Shown piece after piece: positions 1 through 7,397 of a stretch of 28,959 bases of DNA (positions within the stretch are counted from its first letter, which is position 1; every line of letters starts with the position of its first letter). This DNA comes from JAICIG01 sp035532215. GTDB lineage: Bacteria > Planctomycetota > Planctomycetia > Pirellulales > JAICIG01. Under the pieces are notes generated by a model. It did not search any database, was not told the DNA's origin, and saw nothing but the letters and a program-made list of their open reading frames with translations. Position numbers and translations under genes: made by a program. The stretch spans positions 1 through 28,959 of the forward strand of contig DATKRK010000121.1 in NCBI GenBank assembly GCA_035532215.1, given 5' to 3'.

Positions 1-2372
1 TCGTAGGCCACCCACTCGTCCGGGCCGACGCCGTCGCGGTGGCCGCGCTCGACCATGAACGGCCGCGGCGCGATCAGCCCGGCCATCTCGGAGTAGTTGA
101 ACGTGTTGCCCAGGTCGAACTCGAAGATCTCGTATTCGCCGGTGCCAATATAGCTGCCCGGCCAGCGAGTCGACGTGTTCTTCCAAATCCACTCGTTGAA
201 GTCGGCCGAACAGATCGACAGGCAATACTCCTTGACCAGCGCCGGAATGCGCATCGCCGACTTGCCGCCGTACGACAACCCGTAGAAGCCGATTCGCGCC
301 GGATCGACCATCGGCAGCGAGGCGAGCCAGTTCACCGTCTGCTGATGCTGCGGCACGATCGTGGAGAAGAGCGTCTTCTTGAGCGGGTTGCTCTTGCGCT
401 GCAGGCTGCGAAAGCGATCGGTGAAGATGTAAGGGTTCTGCGGCGCGTAGGTGATGAAGCCTCGCTCGGCCAGCCGCTGGGCGTATTGATTGTAGTACGG
501 GCTGTTGATCTTCGGATCGGCGACGTCTTGCGGGCGGCCTTCCAGCCCGTGCTGGCAAACCACCACCGGCCGCCGCTCGCCCGGCTTCAGGTCTTTGGGC
601 AACAGCAGAATGCCGTAGGCGAAGACGTCGGGAAACACGTCCATCACGACTTCGTAGCCGGTGAACTTCGCTTCGTCGTACACCTTGCGGCTGCGCACAT
701 TGGGCTTCGAAAGCGGCCGGTCGAAGCGGCCAACGACGTCGTTGTAAAACAGCTCGCGATACTCTTCCGAGGCTTGCTGCCAATTCTCGACGGAGCGGCT
801 GGCTCGCGCGGGATTGGCCTTTGCCCAGTAGTTGCGGCGCGTGTATTCGCCCTCGCGCATCAGCGCCTGCGTGTATTCGGTCAGTTCATCCAATTGCCGC
901 TTGAGCCGCACATGCGGGTCAAACGCGGCCCGCAGGTTCGTCGGCGAACCGCCGGCGGCGCCCAGCTTGCCGCTGAATTCGCCTAGCAACGCTTCCAATG
1001 CCGCCGCGCTATCCGCCGGCGGAGCAACCGCGGCCGGTGCGTAGGGGAATTCGCCTAGCAACGCTTCCAATGCCGCCGCGCTGCCGGGCAAGCCCTGGCC
1101 GCCGCCGTTGGCAACGAGCGTGAACTTTGCGGTCGGCTTCAAGCCCTTGGTTAATCGACTCGCTCGTTCCAACTCCTGCTTGACCGCCGCCAGTTCAGGC
1201 GTTCGCAGCCGGCCGGGCGCCGCGCCCGAGCGGCCATTGCCGGGCGCTGGCGGGCCGTTGACTTCGGGTACGCGGCAGGCTTCGACGATCAATGTCCGCG
1301 GCGCGATCAGGCTCGCCAGTTCGGCGTCGCCGAATTCATCGAGCAGCGCGAACACGTTGCGATAGATCGGCTCTTGCCAGACGTTCTCGCGCGGCTCGAA
1401 GTAGCCGCTCACGCAAGCGACGTCGATCCGCGGATCGAGCGCGGCGGCGTTGAGCGCCAACAAGCCGCCTTCGGCATAACCGATCACGCCGATCGCCGGA
1501 TCGCGGCCGGCCGCATCGGCGGCGAACCAATCGACCACCGCCAGCGCCTTTTGCACTTCGTAGCCGATCACGTGCCGGCCCATTTCGAAGGCCTGCCGAT
1601 AAATGAACTCGCGGTGCGGTTGGTTCGTCGGCCGCGCGCCGGCCGCGGAAATCGAATAGGTATCGGCCCGGTCGAGCAACATGGGAATCACGACGCGGCA
1701 GCCGCTCTCGGCCAGCCGCCGGGCGAACTGCGCCTCGGGCTCGACGCCGGGCGCCAGGCCCGCGAGCATTTCGGGTGTTTGATCGGCGTCGGGAATCGCC
1801 ACGATGTTCGCAATGGGCTGCTCGCGATTCGGTTTGAGCAATAGCCCTTCGCCATGAACGCCCGGCAACACGGGCCAACGGACCGCGTAGATTTCATAGC
1901 CTTCGCCGCGGCCGACCAGCGCCGGCTGGCTGGTGGTGGCGATGAATTCCAGGCCGTCGAATTTCACTCGCGGATCGGCCGCGCCCAAGATCTTGGCCAG
2001 CCGCGCTCGATTCGGCGCCACCGATTCCTGATACTTGGCCGGCGAAGTTAAATCGCGCTGCCAGTGCTTGGCTCGCTTGCCGACCGATTCGGCGATTTCG
2101 TTCAGCAGGAACTTGTCGATGCCGGCGACCATCTTGTCGGCCAGGTCGCCTTCGATTTCCAGCGGCTTGGTTCCTGGCAGAGGCTCTGCCTTCAGCGCCA
2201 GCGGGGCGACCAGGCAGGCCGCCAGCGCGATCGCCGCCGTCGCTAGTCGCCGTTCGCTCTGCGAAAGGGCGTTCTTTCGCGGAGCGAAGGACGACAAAAA
2301 CGACATTGCCGCGCCGCTCGACGGCCGGAGGGCACAGGCATTCGTACTGCGTCGGCGGAAGGCGTGAAGCAT
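1..2372 (-). CDS. Secreted two-module acetyl xylan esterase-like alpha/beta hydrolase, 3' end missing
   Basis: The minus frame is open from 2372 to the left edge, about 790 codons, so the C-terminus lies outside. Two alpha/beta-hydrolase modules follow a signal peptide (RRLATAAIALAACLVAPLA). The second module has a proper nucleophile elbow, GLSYGG with Ser700, and a likely catalytic His778 in ERGHRDG. The first module has GYAEGG, with Ala300 where serine is expected, so it is probably not a catalytic site. Planctomycetes carry many such long esterases thought to deacetylate plant or algal polysaccharides outside the cytoplasm; the exact substrate is inferred. The start at 2372 is preferred over the in-frame ATG at 2306 because GGAG lies nine bases upstream of it, whereas nothing similar precedes 2306. 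It diverges from the gene at 2514. Confidence 0.8.
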   Translation of the reverse strand, partial: MLHAFRRRSTNACALRPSSGAAMSFLSSFAPRKNALSQSERRLATAAIALAACLVAPLALKAEPLPGTKPLEIEGDLADKMVAGIDKFLLNEIAESVGKRAKHWQRDLTSPAKYQESVAPNRARLAKILGAADPRVKFDGLEFIATTSQPALVGRGEGYEIYAVRWPVLPGVHGEGLLLKPNREQPIANIVAIPDADQTPEMLAGLAPGVEPEAQFARRLAESGCRVVIPMLLDRADTYSISAAGARPTNQPHREFIYRQAFEMGRHVIGYEVQKALAVVDWFAADAAGRDPAIGVIGYAEGGLLALNAAALDPRIDVACVSGYFEPRENVWQEPIYRNVFALLDEFGDAELASLIAPRTLIVEACRVPEVNGPPAPGNGRSGAAPGRLRTPELAAVKQELERASRLTKGLKPTAKFTLVANGGGQGLPGSAAALEALLGEFPYAPAAVAPPADSAAALEALLGEFSGKLGAAGGSPTNLRAAFDPHVRLKRQLDELTEYTQALMREGEYTRRNYWAKANPARASRSVENWQQASEEYRELFYNDVVGRFDRPLSKPNVRSRKVYDEAKFTGYEVVMDVFPDVFAYGILLLPKDLKPGERRPVVVCQHGLEGRPQDVADPKINSPYYNQYAQRLAERGFITYAPQNPYIFTDRFRSLQRKSNPLKKTLFSTIVPQHQQTVNWLASLPMVDPARIGFYGLSYGGKSAMRIPALVKEYCLSICSADFNEWIWKNTSTRWPGSYIGTGEYEIFEFDLGNTFNYSEMAGLIAPRPFMVERGHRDGVGPDEWVAY
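975..1082. repeat. 36-bp in-frame direct repeat inside the esterase gene
   Basis: The 36 bases at 975-1010 recur exactly at 1047-1082, offset by 72 bases. Both copies are read in the same frame on the minus strand as SAAALEALLGEF, separated by a 12-residue Ala/Pro-rich spacer. The repeat lies between the two hydrolase modules, where a short helix appears to have been duplicated in a linker. Confidence 0.9.
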
Positions 2373-2438
2373 GGCGAGGTACTCCGGTGGTTGGGGGGGC
2401 TATCGGCGGGCGGTTGCAACTTGCGTTTTTCGCTACGG

Positions 2439-2467
2439 TTGCCGCGGCGGAACCGCCAAATTATGAT
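2439..2467 (+). promoter_or_regulatory. Sigma-70-like promoter for the sugar isomerase-like gene
   Basis: TTGCCG (2439-2444) and TATGAT (2462-2467) are separated by 17 bp, giving good -35 and -10 matches. Transcription would start near 2474, about 40 bases before the start codon. It lies in the intergenic stretch shared with the divergent esterase gene. Confidence 0.55.
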
Positions 2468-2513
2468 TTCAAGTCACACCGATAGCAATGCTTCTAGCCT
2501 GGGAGGAACCGTG

Positions 2514-3458
2514 ATGCACGCCGCCGAGTCGTTCAATCGTCGAGGGTTTCTGAAAGTCGCGGGCCTGGCGGCTGCGGCAACGGGTCTAAATTCCATGGCG
2601 CGCGCGGAAGCGCCCGCCCGACCCAGCGCGACGGGCGAGGGCGCCCGTCCCTCCGAAATGTCGATGAGAAAGGCCGTCAAGTGGGGCATGATCCAGACCG
2701 ACGGCTCGATTCTGGAAAAATTCAAGCTGCTCAAACAGCTCGGCTTCGACGGCGTCGAACTCGACGCACCCAGCACGCTGAACAAGGACGAGGTGTTCAA
2801 GGCGCGTGACGAGACCGGGCTACCGATTCATGGCGTGGTCGACTCGGCGCATTGGAAAGACACGCTCTCGCATCCCGACCCGGCGGTGCGGGCCAAGGGG
2901 GTGGCGGCGCTAGAGCAGGCCCTGCGCGACGCGAAGCTCTACGGGGCTTCGACGGTGCTGTTGGTGCCGGCGGTGGTCAGTAAAGAAGTCTCTTATGCCG
3001 ACGCGTACACGCGCTCGCAGGCCGAGATCAAAAAGGTGCTGCCGCTGGCCGGCGAGTTGGGCGTCAAGATTGCGTTGGAGAACGTCTGGAACAACTTCTT
3101 GCTCAGCCCGTTGGAAGAAGCCCGGTACATCGACGAGTTCGAGTCGCCGCACATCGGCGCCTATTTCGACGTCGGCAACGTGCTGCGCTACGGCTGGCCC
3201 GAACAGTGGATTCGCGTGCTGGGCAAGCGGATTCTGAAAGTCGACATCAAGGAATTCAGCCTCAAGAAGATGGGCGACGAGGGGCTCTGGAAAGGTTTTC
3301 AGGTCGAGTTGCTCGAAGGCGACTGCGATTGGCCGGCGGTGATGGCGGCCTTGCGCGAGGTCGGCTACCAGGGTTGGGGCACGGCCGAAATTCCAGGCGG
3401 CGGCCCAGAGCGGCTCAAGCAGATCGCTGGGTTGATGGACAAGATCTTCGCGAGCTGA
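2514..3458 (+). CDS. Tat-exported xylose isomerase-like TIM barrel (sugar phosphate isomerase/epimerase family)
   Basis: The 314-aa protein begins with a twin-arginine signal, NRRGFLKVAGLAAAATGL, so it is probably folded in the cytoplasm and exported. The rest is a TIM barrel of the AP endonuclease family 2 type: an early strand with LGFDGVELDAP, then IALENVWNNF, FDVGNVLRYG and ILKVDIKEF, which supply the acidic residues that bind a divalent metal in this family. These enzymes isomerise or epimerise sugars or inositols; the substrate cannot be told. The frame is open further upstream, but GGAGG (2502-2506) sits seven bases before ATG 2514; GTG 2511 is the alternative. The gene converges on the small gene ending at 3462. 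Confidence 0.85.
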   Translation: MHAAESFNRRGFLKVAGLAAAATGLNSMARAEAPARPSATGEGARPSEMSMRKAVKWGMIQTDGSILEKFKLLKQLGFDGVELDAPSTLNKDEVFKARDETGLPIHGVVDSAHWKDTLSHPDPAVRAKGVAALEQALRDAKLYGASTVLLVPAVVSKEVSYADAYTRSQAEIKKVLPLAGELGVKIALENVWNNFLLSPLEEARYIDEFESPHIGAYFDVGNVLRYGWPEQWIRVLGKRILKVDIKEFSLKKMGDEGLWKGFQVELLEGDCDWPAVMAALREVGYQGWGTAEIPGGGPERLKQIAGLMDKIFAS

Positions 3459-3461
3459 AAC

Positions 3462-3713
3462 TCACGACTTGCGTTTCTTCCCCTGCGAGCCGTTGCGGCT
3501 TTTGCTCGATCCGCGATGCGGCTCAAGCGAAACGATCAATAGCGGCTCGATCGTCGTCGAAAAGCTTTCCTCGTCTATAACGAAGACGGCCCGATTGTTC
3601 ATGGCGACGAACTCCGGGCGCTTGACGGCCACACGTCGCCCATCCGCCAGACAAAGGTCGAATGGCCGAAACGGTTCGCTCCGCAGCGCGGCGCGAACAG
3701 AATTGAGGTCCAT
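3462..3713 (-). CDS. Small planctomycete hypothetical protein (PFRPFxLxLADGR family)
   Basis: An 83-aa protein starting MDLNSVRAALRSEPFRPFDL, followed by CLADGRRVAVKRPEFVAM and a hydrophobic strand (IEPLLIVSLEP), with a basic tail. I recall many planctomycete proteins of this size with the same opening; their function is unknown. GGGAG lies nine bases before the ATG at 3713. It ends four bases from the stop of the convergent isomerase-like gene. This is host DNA just outside the integrated element. Confidence 0.65.
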   Translation of the reverse strand: MDLNSVRAALRSEPFRPFDLCLADGRRVAVKRPEFVAMNNRAVFVIDEESFSTTIEPLLIVSLEPHRGSSKSRNGSQGKKRKS

Positions 3714-3738
3714 GTCGGGGGATCTCCCAACAAAACCA

Positions 3739-3773
3739 AACCCCCGCAGCCGCAAACTTGCGACCCGGGGGTT
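3739..3773 (-). terminator. Host hairpin, probably the original tRNA-fMet terminator
   Basis: AACCCCCG (3739-3746) pairs perfectly with CGGGGGTT (3766-3773), with an inner stem CGCAA/TTGCG. On the minus strand the stem is followed by a T-rich run (TTTGGTTTTG), so it terminates leftward transcription. Before integration it would have lain directly downstream of the tRNA-fMet gene, now 15 kb to the right. Confidence 0.6.
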
Positions 3774-3781
3774 AGGATGAG

Positions 3782-3802
3782 TGGCGGGGACAGGATTCGA
3801 AC
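3782..3802. repeat. Distal attachment site (21-bp core copy)
   Basis: Exact copy of 18764-18784. The identity stops at 3803 (T here, C in the tRNA gene) and at 3781 (G here, A on the other side). It carries only the last 21 bases of the tRNA, so it cannot encode a tRNA and marks the far element-chromosome junction. Confidence 0.92.
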
Positions 3803-3844
3803 TACCCCAAGAAACCACGGGGAATTCAAGCGGTTCATCGCAAA

Positions 3845-3864
3845 GCGGCGCAGAATCCGGCGCA
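3845..3864 (+). repeat. 20-bp direct repeat near the left end, candidate integrase arm site
   Basis: These 20 bases recur exactly and in the same orientation at 18607-18626 near the right end. In the excised circle the copies would flank the core, one 137 bases before and one 42 bases after it. The two copies are read in different frames, so shared protein sequence does not explain them. Arm-type sites for the integrase N-terminal domain are the obvious candidate; this is inference. Confidence 0.5.
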
Positions 3865-3993
3865 CTCGGCGCACGAAAGCCGGCTTTTGATGCTCTGGCC
3901 GACCCGGACTTGGCCCGGTTGATCGAAGCTTGGCCGACGCTGCCCGACGCCATCCGCCGGGCTATCGTCGCGATGGTCGAAGCGAGCAAATGA

Positions 3994-4404
3994 TTCCGAC
4001 GGCGCGCCGGCCCCCCTTGCCCCCCTTGCCCCCCTGCGATGTTGAAGCGAGAACGGCCGGCGCCGCTTGCGCTCGGTCCCTTCCCCCTGGCATCTTATCG
4101 GCCGACGAAGATTCTGGCAGGCCGCCGTCGAAGCCGGGCGGATTGCAATCGAGAGGAAAAGCCGCCGCTGGCCTTCCGGGTGGACGGGATCGATCGGCCA
4201 GCGGCGGGGCGGGCGGCAACACAGGCCCCCATGACAGCAATCGAATTTCGCGGGCGGGCCACGGCATGAACCGCGCCGGAATAATGGAAGGCCGGTATGA
4301 TGCGTGTAAGCCAGCGATCGCAAGCCGGCTGGCCCCGAAACGCGACGGGCTGATGCCGCGGTCTAACGGAGCGTGAGGCGTTTCCAGAAACGGAGTGGCA
4401 GGAA
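3994..4404. other. Gene-poor left end with C-tract repeat and long hairpin
   Basis: I see no convincing gene in these 411 bases; the open frames are low-complexity Pro/Arg/Ala readings of GC-rich DNA. Two structures stand out. At 4011-4036 a 9-bp unit (CCCCCCTTG) is repeated almost three times. At 4162-4173 and 4196-4207 there is a perfect 12-bp inverted repeat (CCGCCGCTGGCC) with a 22-base loop, able to form a very stable hairpin. Confidence 0.6.
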
Positions 4405-4824
4405 ATGGCAGAGAATGGCGAGCCGGAACCGGGGGGCGATGATGCCCTTGTGCTGGCCCTGGCAAGCGGGGCGACGATCGACGCTGCCGCCGAACGGGCC
4501 GGCTGTAGCCCGCGAACGGTAAGCCGCCGGCTGGCCGATGCCGCTTTCGCCCGGCAAATCTCGACCGTCCGGGGGCATCTTTTCGCCGCGGCTACGGGCC
4601 GGCTGGCCAACGCCGCGGCCAAGGCCGCCGACAAGCTGGAAAAGCTGCTCGAATCGCCGCAAGACCACGTGGCCTATGCCGCCGCCAAGAGCATCTTGGA
4701 GCTTGGCGCGAAGCTCCGGGACGCGGCGGAGATCGAACAACGAATCGCCCAACTCGAAACCGTGACGCAACAGAATGACCGCCTCTCTCAAACGTCGCCT
4801 CAATTCGCTGGAAACGGCTATTAA
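4405..4824 (+). CDS. HTH protein resembling a terminase small subunit or phage-type DNA-binding protein
   Basis: A 139-aa protein. Residues about 22-48 (ATIDAAAERAGCSPRTVSRR) form a homeodomain-like helix-turn-helix, followed by an Ala-rich helical region (residues 54-115) ending in a Glu/Gln/Leu coiled coil. I recall similar proteins in planctomycete and actinobacterial islands, where the layout resembles phage terminase small subunits: N-terminal DNA-binding HTH, then an oligomerising helix. Packaging recognition or transcription control are both possible. GGAG at 4392-4395 lies nine bases before the ATG. Its 3' end overlaps the next gene by 50 bases, suggesting coupled expression of the 4405-5327 group. 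Confidence 0.65.
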   Translation: MAENGEPEPGGDDALVLALASGATIDAAAERAGCSPRTVSRRLADAAFARQISTVRGHLFAAATGRLANAAAKAADKLEKLLESPQDHVAYAAAKSILELGAKLRDAAEIEQRIAQLETVTQQNDRLSQTSPQFAGNGY

Positions 4825-5131
4825 GCCGCTTTCGCTGTTTCTGTGGCTCACTCCCGACGAGCGGGCCGCGTTGGCCATCGCCGAATTGAAATACAGGCAC
4901 ATTCCCGAATGGGCTGAGCGGGCCGCCCGCGAAGAATTAGAGCTAGTACGAGAACTATCGCCGGAGGAGGCGGAGCGACCGCAGCGCATCCTAAATCTTG
5001 CACTTGCCGCCAACGACCGCGTGCGGGAATTGGAAGCCGAAGGCCGGCTTCAAGGCATCGTCGAATCGCTCAAAGCCAAGGGAGTCTGGCCCGATGAGCG
5101 GAACCATCAAAAGCCGGCTGGCAAAGCTTGA
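4775..5131 (+). CDS. Small alpha-helical protein of the element, SRLxxLE-type N-terminus
   Basis: A 118-aa protein starting MTASLKRRLNSLETAIKP, with an Asp/Glu/Arg-rich helical body (LTPDERAALAIAELKYRHIP, then AAREELELVRELSPEEAE). The opening is like those of the genes at 5094 and 11466, so these may be distant paralogues. The function is unknown. It overlaps the HTH gene before it by 50 bases and the next by 38, so the three genes are probably one translationally coupled unit. Confidence 0.6.
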   Translation: MTASLKRRLNSLETAIKPLSLFLWLTPDERAALAIAELKYRHIPEWAERAAREELELVRELSPEEAERPQRILNLALAANDRVRELEAEGRLQGIVESLKAKGVWPDERNHQKPAGKA

Positions 5132-5327
5132 AAAAAAAGTCGGGCAACAAATGATCTCGGCGGAGCGAGAGCGGTATTTCGAGTGGTTGCGAGCCGAGGC
5201 CAAGCGGATACGGCGCGAAGACCCGGAATACGTCAATCGCTTGCGGGAAGAGGCGATGCGCCTGGATGCGATGCAAACCACGGAAAACCCACGGCAAGGC
5301 GTAGGCCGCCGTTTTTTCGCCGATTAA
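5094..5327 (+). CDS. Small coiled-coil protein of the element (SRLAKLEKK)
   Basis: A 77-aa protein starting MSGTIKSRLAKLEKKVGQQ and continuing as a charged helix (RYFEWLRAEAKRIRREDPE). I recall short planctomycete and phage proteins that open with IKSRLxKLE; no function is known to me. ATG 5094 is chosen over the longer upstream frame because GGAG at 5081-5084 lies nine bases before it and the family opening begins there. It overlaps the previous gene by 38 bases. Confidence 0.6.
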   Translation: MSGTIKSRLAKLEKKVGQQMISAERERYFEWLRAEAKRIRREDPEYVNRLREEAMRLDAMQTTENPRQGVGRRFFAD

Positions 5328-5379
5328 CGACAGGGATGAACGGCGCCCGATTGCGGCCATCAGTGTGTAGAATCGGGGG

Positions 5380-5706
5380 ATGGACGAAAACCCATACAAG
5401 GCGCCGGCCGAACATGGCGATAACAGCCCCGACGCCGCGACAATGCCTAGCCGTTGGTTTTCCCTGGTTTTCGTCTTGTTTTGTGCTGGCATGGTGGCGC
5501 TGTTCCTACTGACCGCCGTTGCCAGTGTCGTTGCTTTTGCGCACCGCTCGGATTGGCGCAACGCCGTTACGGTATTATGGGGGCTGGTCAATGCAACGAC
5601 TTGGTGCATCACGGCTTTCGCAACCTGGACAAACCGCAGACGCCTCAGAAAGTTCGCGCTCTTCGCTGACTTGGTTGCATTGCTGAGCGTCGTCGCAATG
5701 GCATGA
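5380..5706 (+). CDS. Small planctomycete membrane protein (NPYKAP N-terminus)
   Basis: A 108-aa protein starting MDENPYKAPAE, an opening (NPYxxP) I recall on many small planctomycete inner-membrane proteins. Three hydrophobic segments follow: residues about 26-52, 62-83 and 88-107. No catalytic motif is seen. TAGAAT lies six bases before GGGGG-ATG, so a near-leaderless transcript is possible, but no good -35 is at the right distance. Because the family is typical of planctomycete chromosomes, it may have been picked up by the element; a role in phage or host interaction cannot be judged. Confidence 0.6.
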   Translation: MDENPYKAPAEHGDNSPDAATMPSRWFSLVFVLFCAGMVALFLLTAVASVVAFAHRSDWRNAVTVLWGLVNATTWCITAFATWTNRRRLRKFALFADLVALLSVVAMA

Positions 5707-5770
5707 ATCCGCTGACAGTCTCGGAAGTTGGCCGCCGTTTGTTGGCCGTTTAATCGGTCGGGGAGAGGCG

Positions 5771-6208
5771 ATGAGCGAAGCGAACGGCAACGGGCGAGAC
5801 GCGGCCGGGCGGTTTGCCGCCGACAACGCGGGCGGACCTGGCAGGCCGCGGCGGGAAGTCGAGCGGCAGTATCTCGACGCCACGCTGGCGGCCGTTTCCG
5901 TCGAAGACTGGACGGAAATCGTCAAGCGAGCCGCGGTTGACGCCAAGGCGGGCGATGGCAAGGCCCGCGACTGGCTTTCCCGCGTGCTCGGGATCGACGC
6001 GGCCCGAGCGGCGCCCGACGATGCCGGCGATGGCATCACGAGAATCGTGGTCATTGAAGACCCGAATTGGTACGGGAACGACGCGCATCGTTTGGAAAGG
6101 GAAAGGCGAGTAGCTGAAACGGCGGCAGGGCCGAGCCCAACGCCGCTATCTGGCGGCCGTCAAGACGCTGGCCACCGTCCGCCGGCTGGCCCTGCCCATC
6201 AAGGTTGA
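5771..6208 (+). CDS. Phage-like GRF...GGPGRPRREVE protein, C-terminus probably scrambled
   Basis: A 145-aa reading frame. Residues 1-80 carry GRFAADNAGGPGRPRREVE and ARDWLSRVLG, which I recall from small planctomycete island proteins whose RNA- or DNA-binding style N-terminus resembles phage packaging or DUF5681-type proteins. GGAGAGG precedes the ATG. From about 6114 the coding signal switches to another frame, where a separate remnant lies, so the last 30 or so residues here (Pro/Gly-rich) are probably not ancestral. A deletion joining two neighbouring genes is the simplest explanation. Confidence 0.55.
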   Translation: MSEANGNGRDAAGRFAADNAGGPGRPRREVERQYLDATLAAVSVEDWTEIVKRAAVDAKAGDGKARDWLSRVLGIDAARAAPDDAGDGITRIVVIEDPNWYGNDAHRLERERRVAETAAGPSPTPLSGGRQDAGHRPPAGPAHQG

Positions 6209-6299
6209 CGTGAGCGTGGCCGGCAAGGTCGAAACGACGCCAGCGAAAGACCAACTCGGCTTGTCTCCGCGGCTGGCCGGCGCCATGTCGGCCAACTGA
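6114..6299 (+). pseudogene. C-terminal remnant of another island protein family
   Basis: Directly behind a TAG (6111-6113) the frame reads LKRRQGRAQRRYLAAVKTLA and then TVRRLALPIKVDVSVAG, ending at TGA 6297-6299. I recall RRYLxALKTLATVRxLALP as the C-terminal signature of a longer, uncharacterised protein common in planctomycete genomes. No start codon or ribosome site serves it here and its N-terminal part is missing. It overlaps the end of the 5771 frame in a different phase. Confidence 0.5.
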
Positions 6300-6582
6300 G
6301 CTACCACCCCAAGCCTGCCAATGGCGAACATCGCACTGTGCGCCCCTGCCCGCGCAGAGGGGCTGAAAAGTCGATTCAACCAAAAGTTTCGTTGAAATCC
6401 CCGGCAGATCGGCCGGCTGCGGGAAATTGAGCGTGCCGGCTCGCAGAAATGCTCGGTCGCGCGGCTGCTAGCTCTCGGCGACGGCCACCAAACGGGCTAG
6501 AAGCTGGCATTTCTCTTTCGCGCCAGCTAAGCTAAGCTTTTTCGCCCCCGACACTTGGCGTCAGCCGGCGGCAACCCTCGTC
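6300..6582. other. Intergenic region with possible terminator hairpin
   Basis: No gene is seen. AGCTGGC (6502-6508) pairs with GCCAGCT (6522-6528) and is followed, after an AAGCTAAGC stretch, by five T bases (6538-6542). This could terminate rightward transcription from the small phage-like genes before the kinase gene at 6583, but the T run is offset from the stem. Confidence 0.35.
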
Positions 6583-7386
6583 ATGCCATCGCCACTTGTT
6601 CAGGAAATCGGATCCGAATGGCGAGAATCGCCATTTCACGATTTGCGCTGGGCGCCAACGCAAGATGAGAGGCCCGGAGGCGAAGCGGAGGGGTTTTGGG
6701 TTTCACACGAAAACCTGAGAGGGTATCTGAAGCCGTCGAAAGACGGCGCCGACGTTCGTTCATTGCCTCGTGCAGCCCACGAAAAGATTGCCGCAGACCT
6801 AGGTTTCGACCTGGGTTTGCCAGTAGCGCCAGCGATGCTTGTAGACGGCAGAGTGTCTGGGGGGAAAGTGGAGGCGGCCGTAGTCTCCCTTGTGCTCTAC
6901 AAGGAAGTTCACAAGTGGGCGAATGCGGTTCAGACCCAAGCATCCAAAGCTATGGCAATGCACGTTCTTCGCACAAATAGGGGGGCGTGGAGCGGAATGC
7001 TTGCCTTCGACACGTGGTTAGCGAACGCCGACCGCAACAACGGCGGCAACGTATTGATCGGAATCCAACCTGATGATCTTTCCCCGTTAGCGGAAGCCAT
7101 GTTCTGTGACTTTTCCTATTCGATGCTTCATTCCGGATGGGCGGCCGGCAAATGGCAAGAGGTGAGCCTTGCGGCGACGCTCCCGGAGATACGTTAATTG
7201 GTTGACCCAAAAGCGGCGAATGAAACTGCGGCGAAAATCGCAGACTATCCCGAGGAAAAGATTCGGGAGATCGTAAGCAGAATCCCCGAATCTCACCTGC
7301 TGCCAGGGCAAGCGGACGTAATCGTAGAGGCCCTTATCGCCCGGCGTTTAGATGTGCCGAAGGCCGTTGCTACCCTTTCCAATTGA
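6583..7386 (+). pseudogene. HipA-like kinase gene interrupted by an in-frame TAA
   Basis: Two parts read in one phase: 204 codons, a TAA at 7195-7197, then 62 more codons to TGA 7384-7386. Joined, they give about 267 positions, the size I recall for the compact HipA-like kinases that sit beside DUF3037 proteins. The first part holds the kinase signatures: YLKPSK (Lys50), FDTWLANADRNNGGN (Asn148, Asp150, Asn156) and FCDFS (Asp176). The second part (DPKAANETAAKIADYP, then IVSRIPESHLLP) looks like the C-terminal helices. The 62-codon part opens with TTG directly after the stop and has no ribosome site. Explanations are a recent nonsense mutation, a sequence error, a functional truncation, or readthrough. 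HipA proteins phosphorylate targets such as tRNA synthetases to stop growth. Confidence 0.65.
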
Positions 7387-7397
7387 GGATGGACCAA

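Larger units (their letters stand above)
3781..3993 (+). pseudogene. Stranded C-terminal tail of the integrase gene
   Basis: From the core the frame reads VAGTGFELPQETTG, then a 63-residue segment containing LARLIEAWPTLPDAIRRAIV and ending VEASK at 3993. The integrase at the other end reaches the identical core in the same phase (MAGTGFE), so joining the two ends in an excised circle would fuse this segment to the integrase and give about 505 aa. I recall planctomycete integrases ending in a similar AWPTLP tail. In the integrated state it has only a GTG at 3781 directly behind a stop codon and no ribosome binding site, so it is probably silent. Confidence 0.75.

Noticed and set aside
39..986. 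A 315-codon open frame on the plus strand
   Set aside because: It is the antisense reading of the esterase gene; the minus frame has hydrolase motifs, a signal peptide and runs through the whole stretch.
4011..4036. A CRISPR-like or iteron array in the C-rich stretch
   Set aside because: Only three 9-bp units without spacers; simple-sequence slippage explains it.
4039..4376. Plus-strand open frames of 76 and 148 codons near the left end of the element
   Set aside because: They are low-complexity Pro/Arg/Ala readings across the C-tract and hairpin, with no ribosome site and no recognisable motif.
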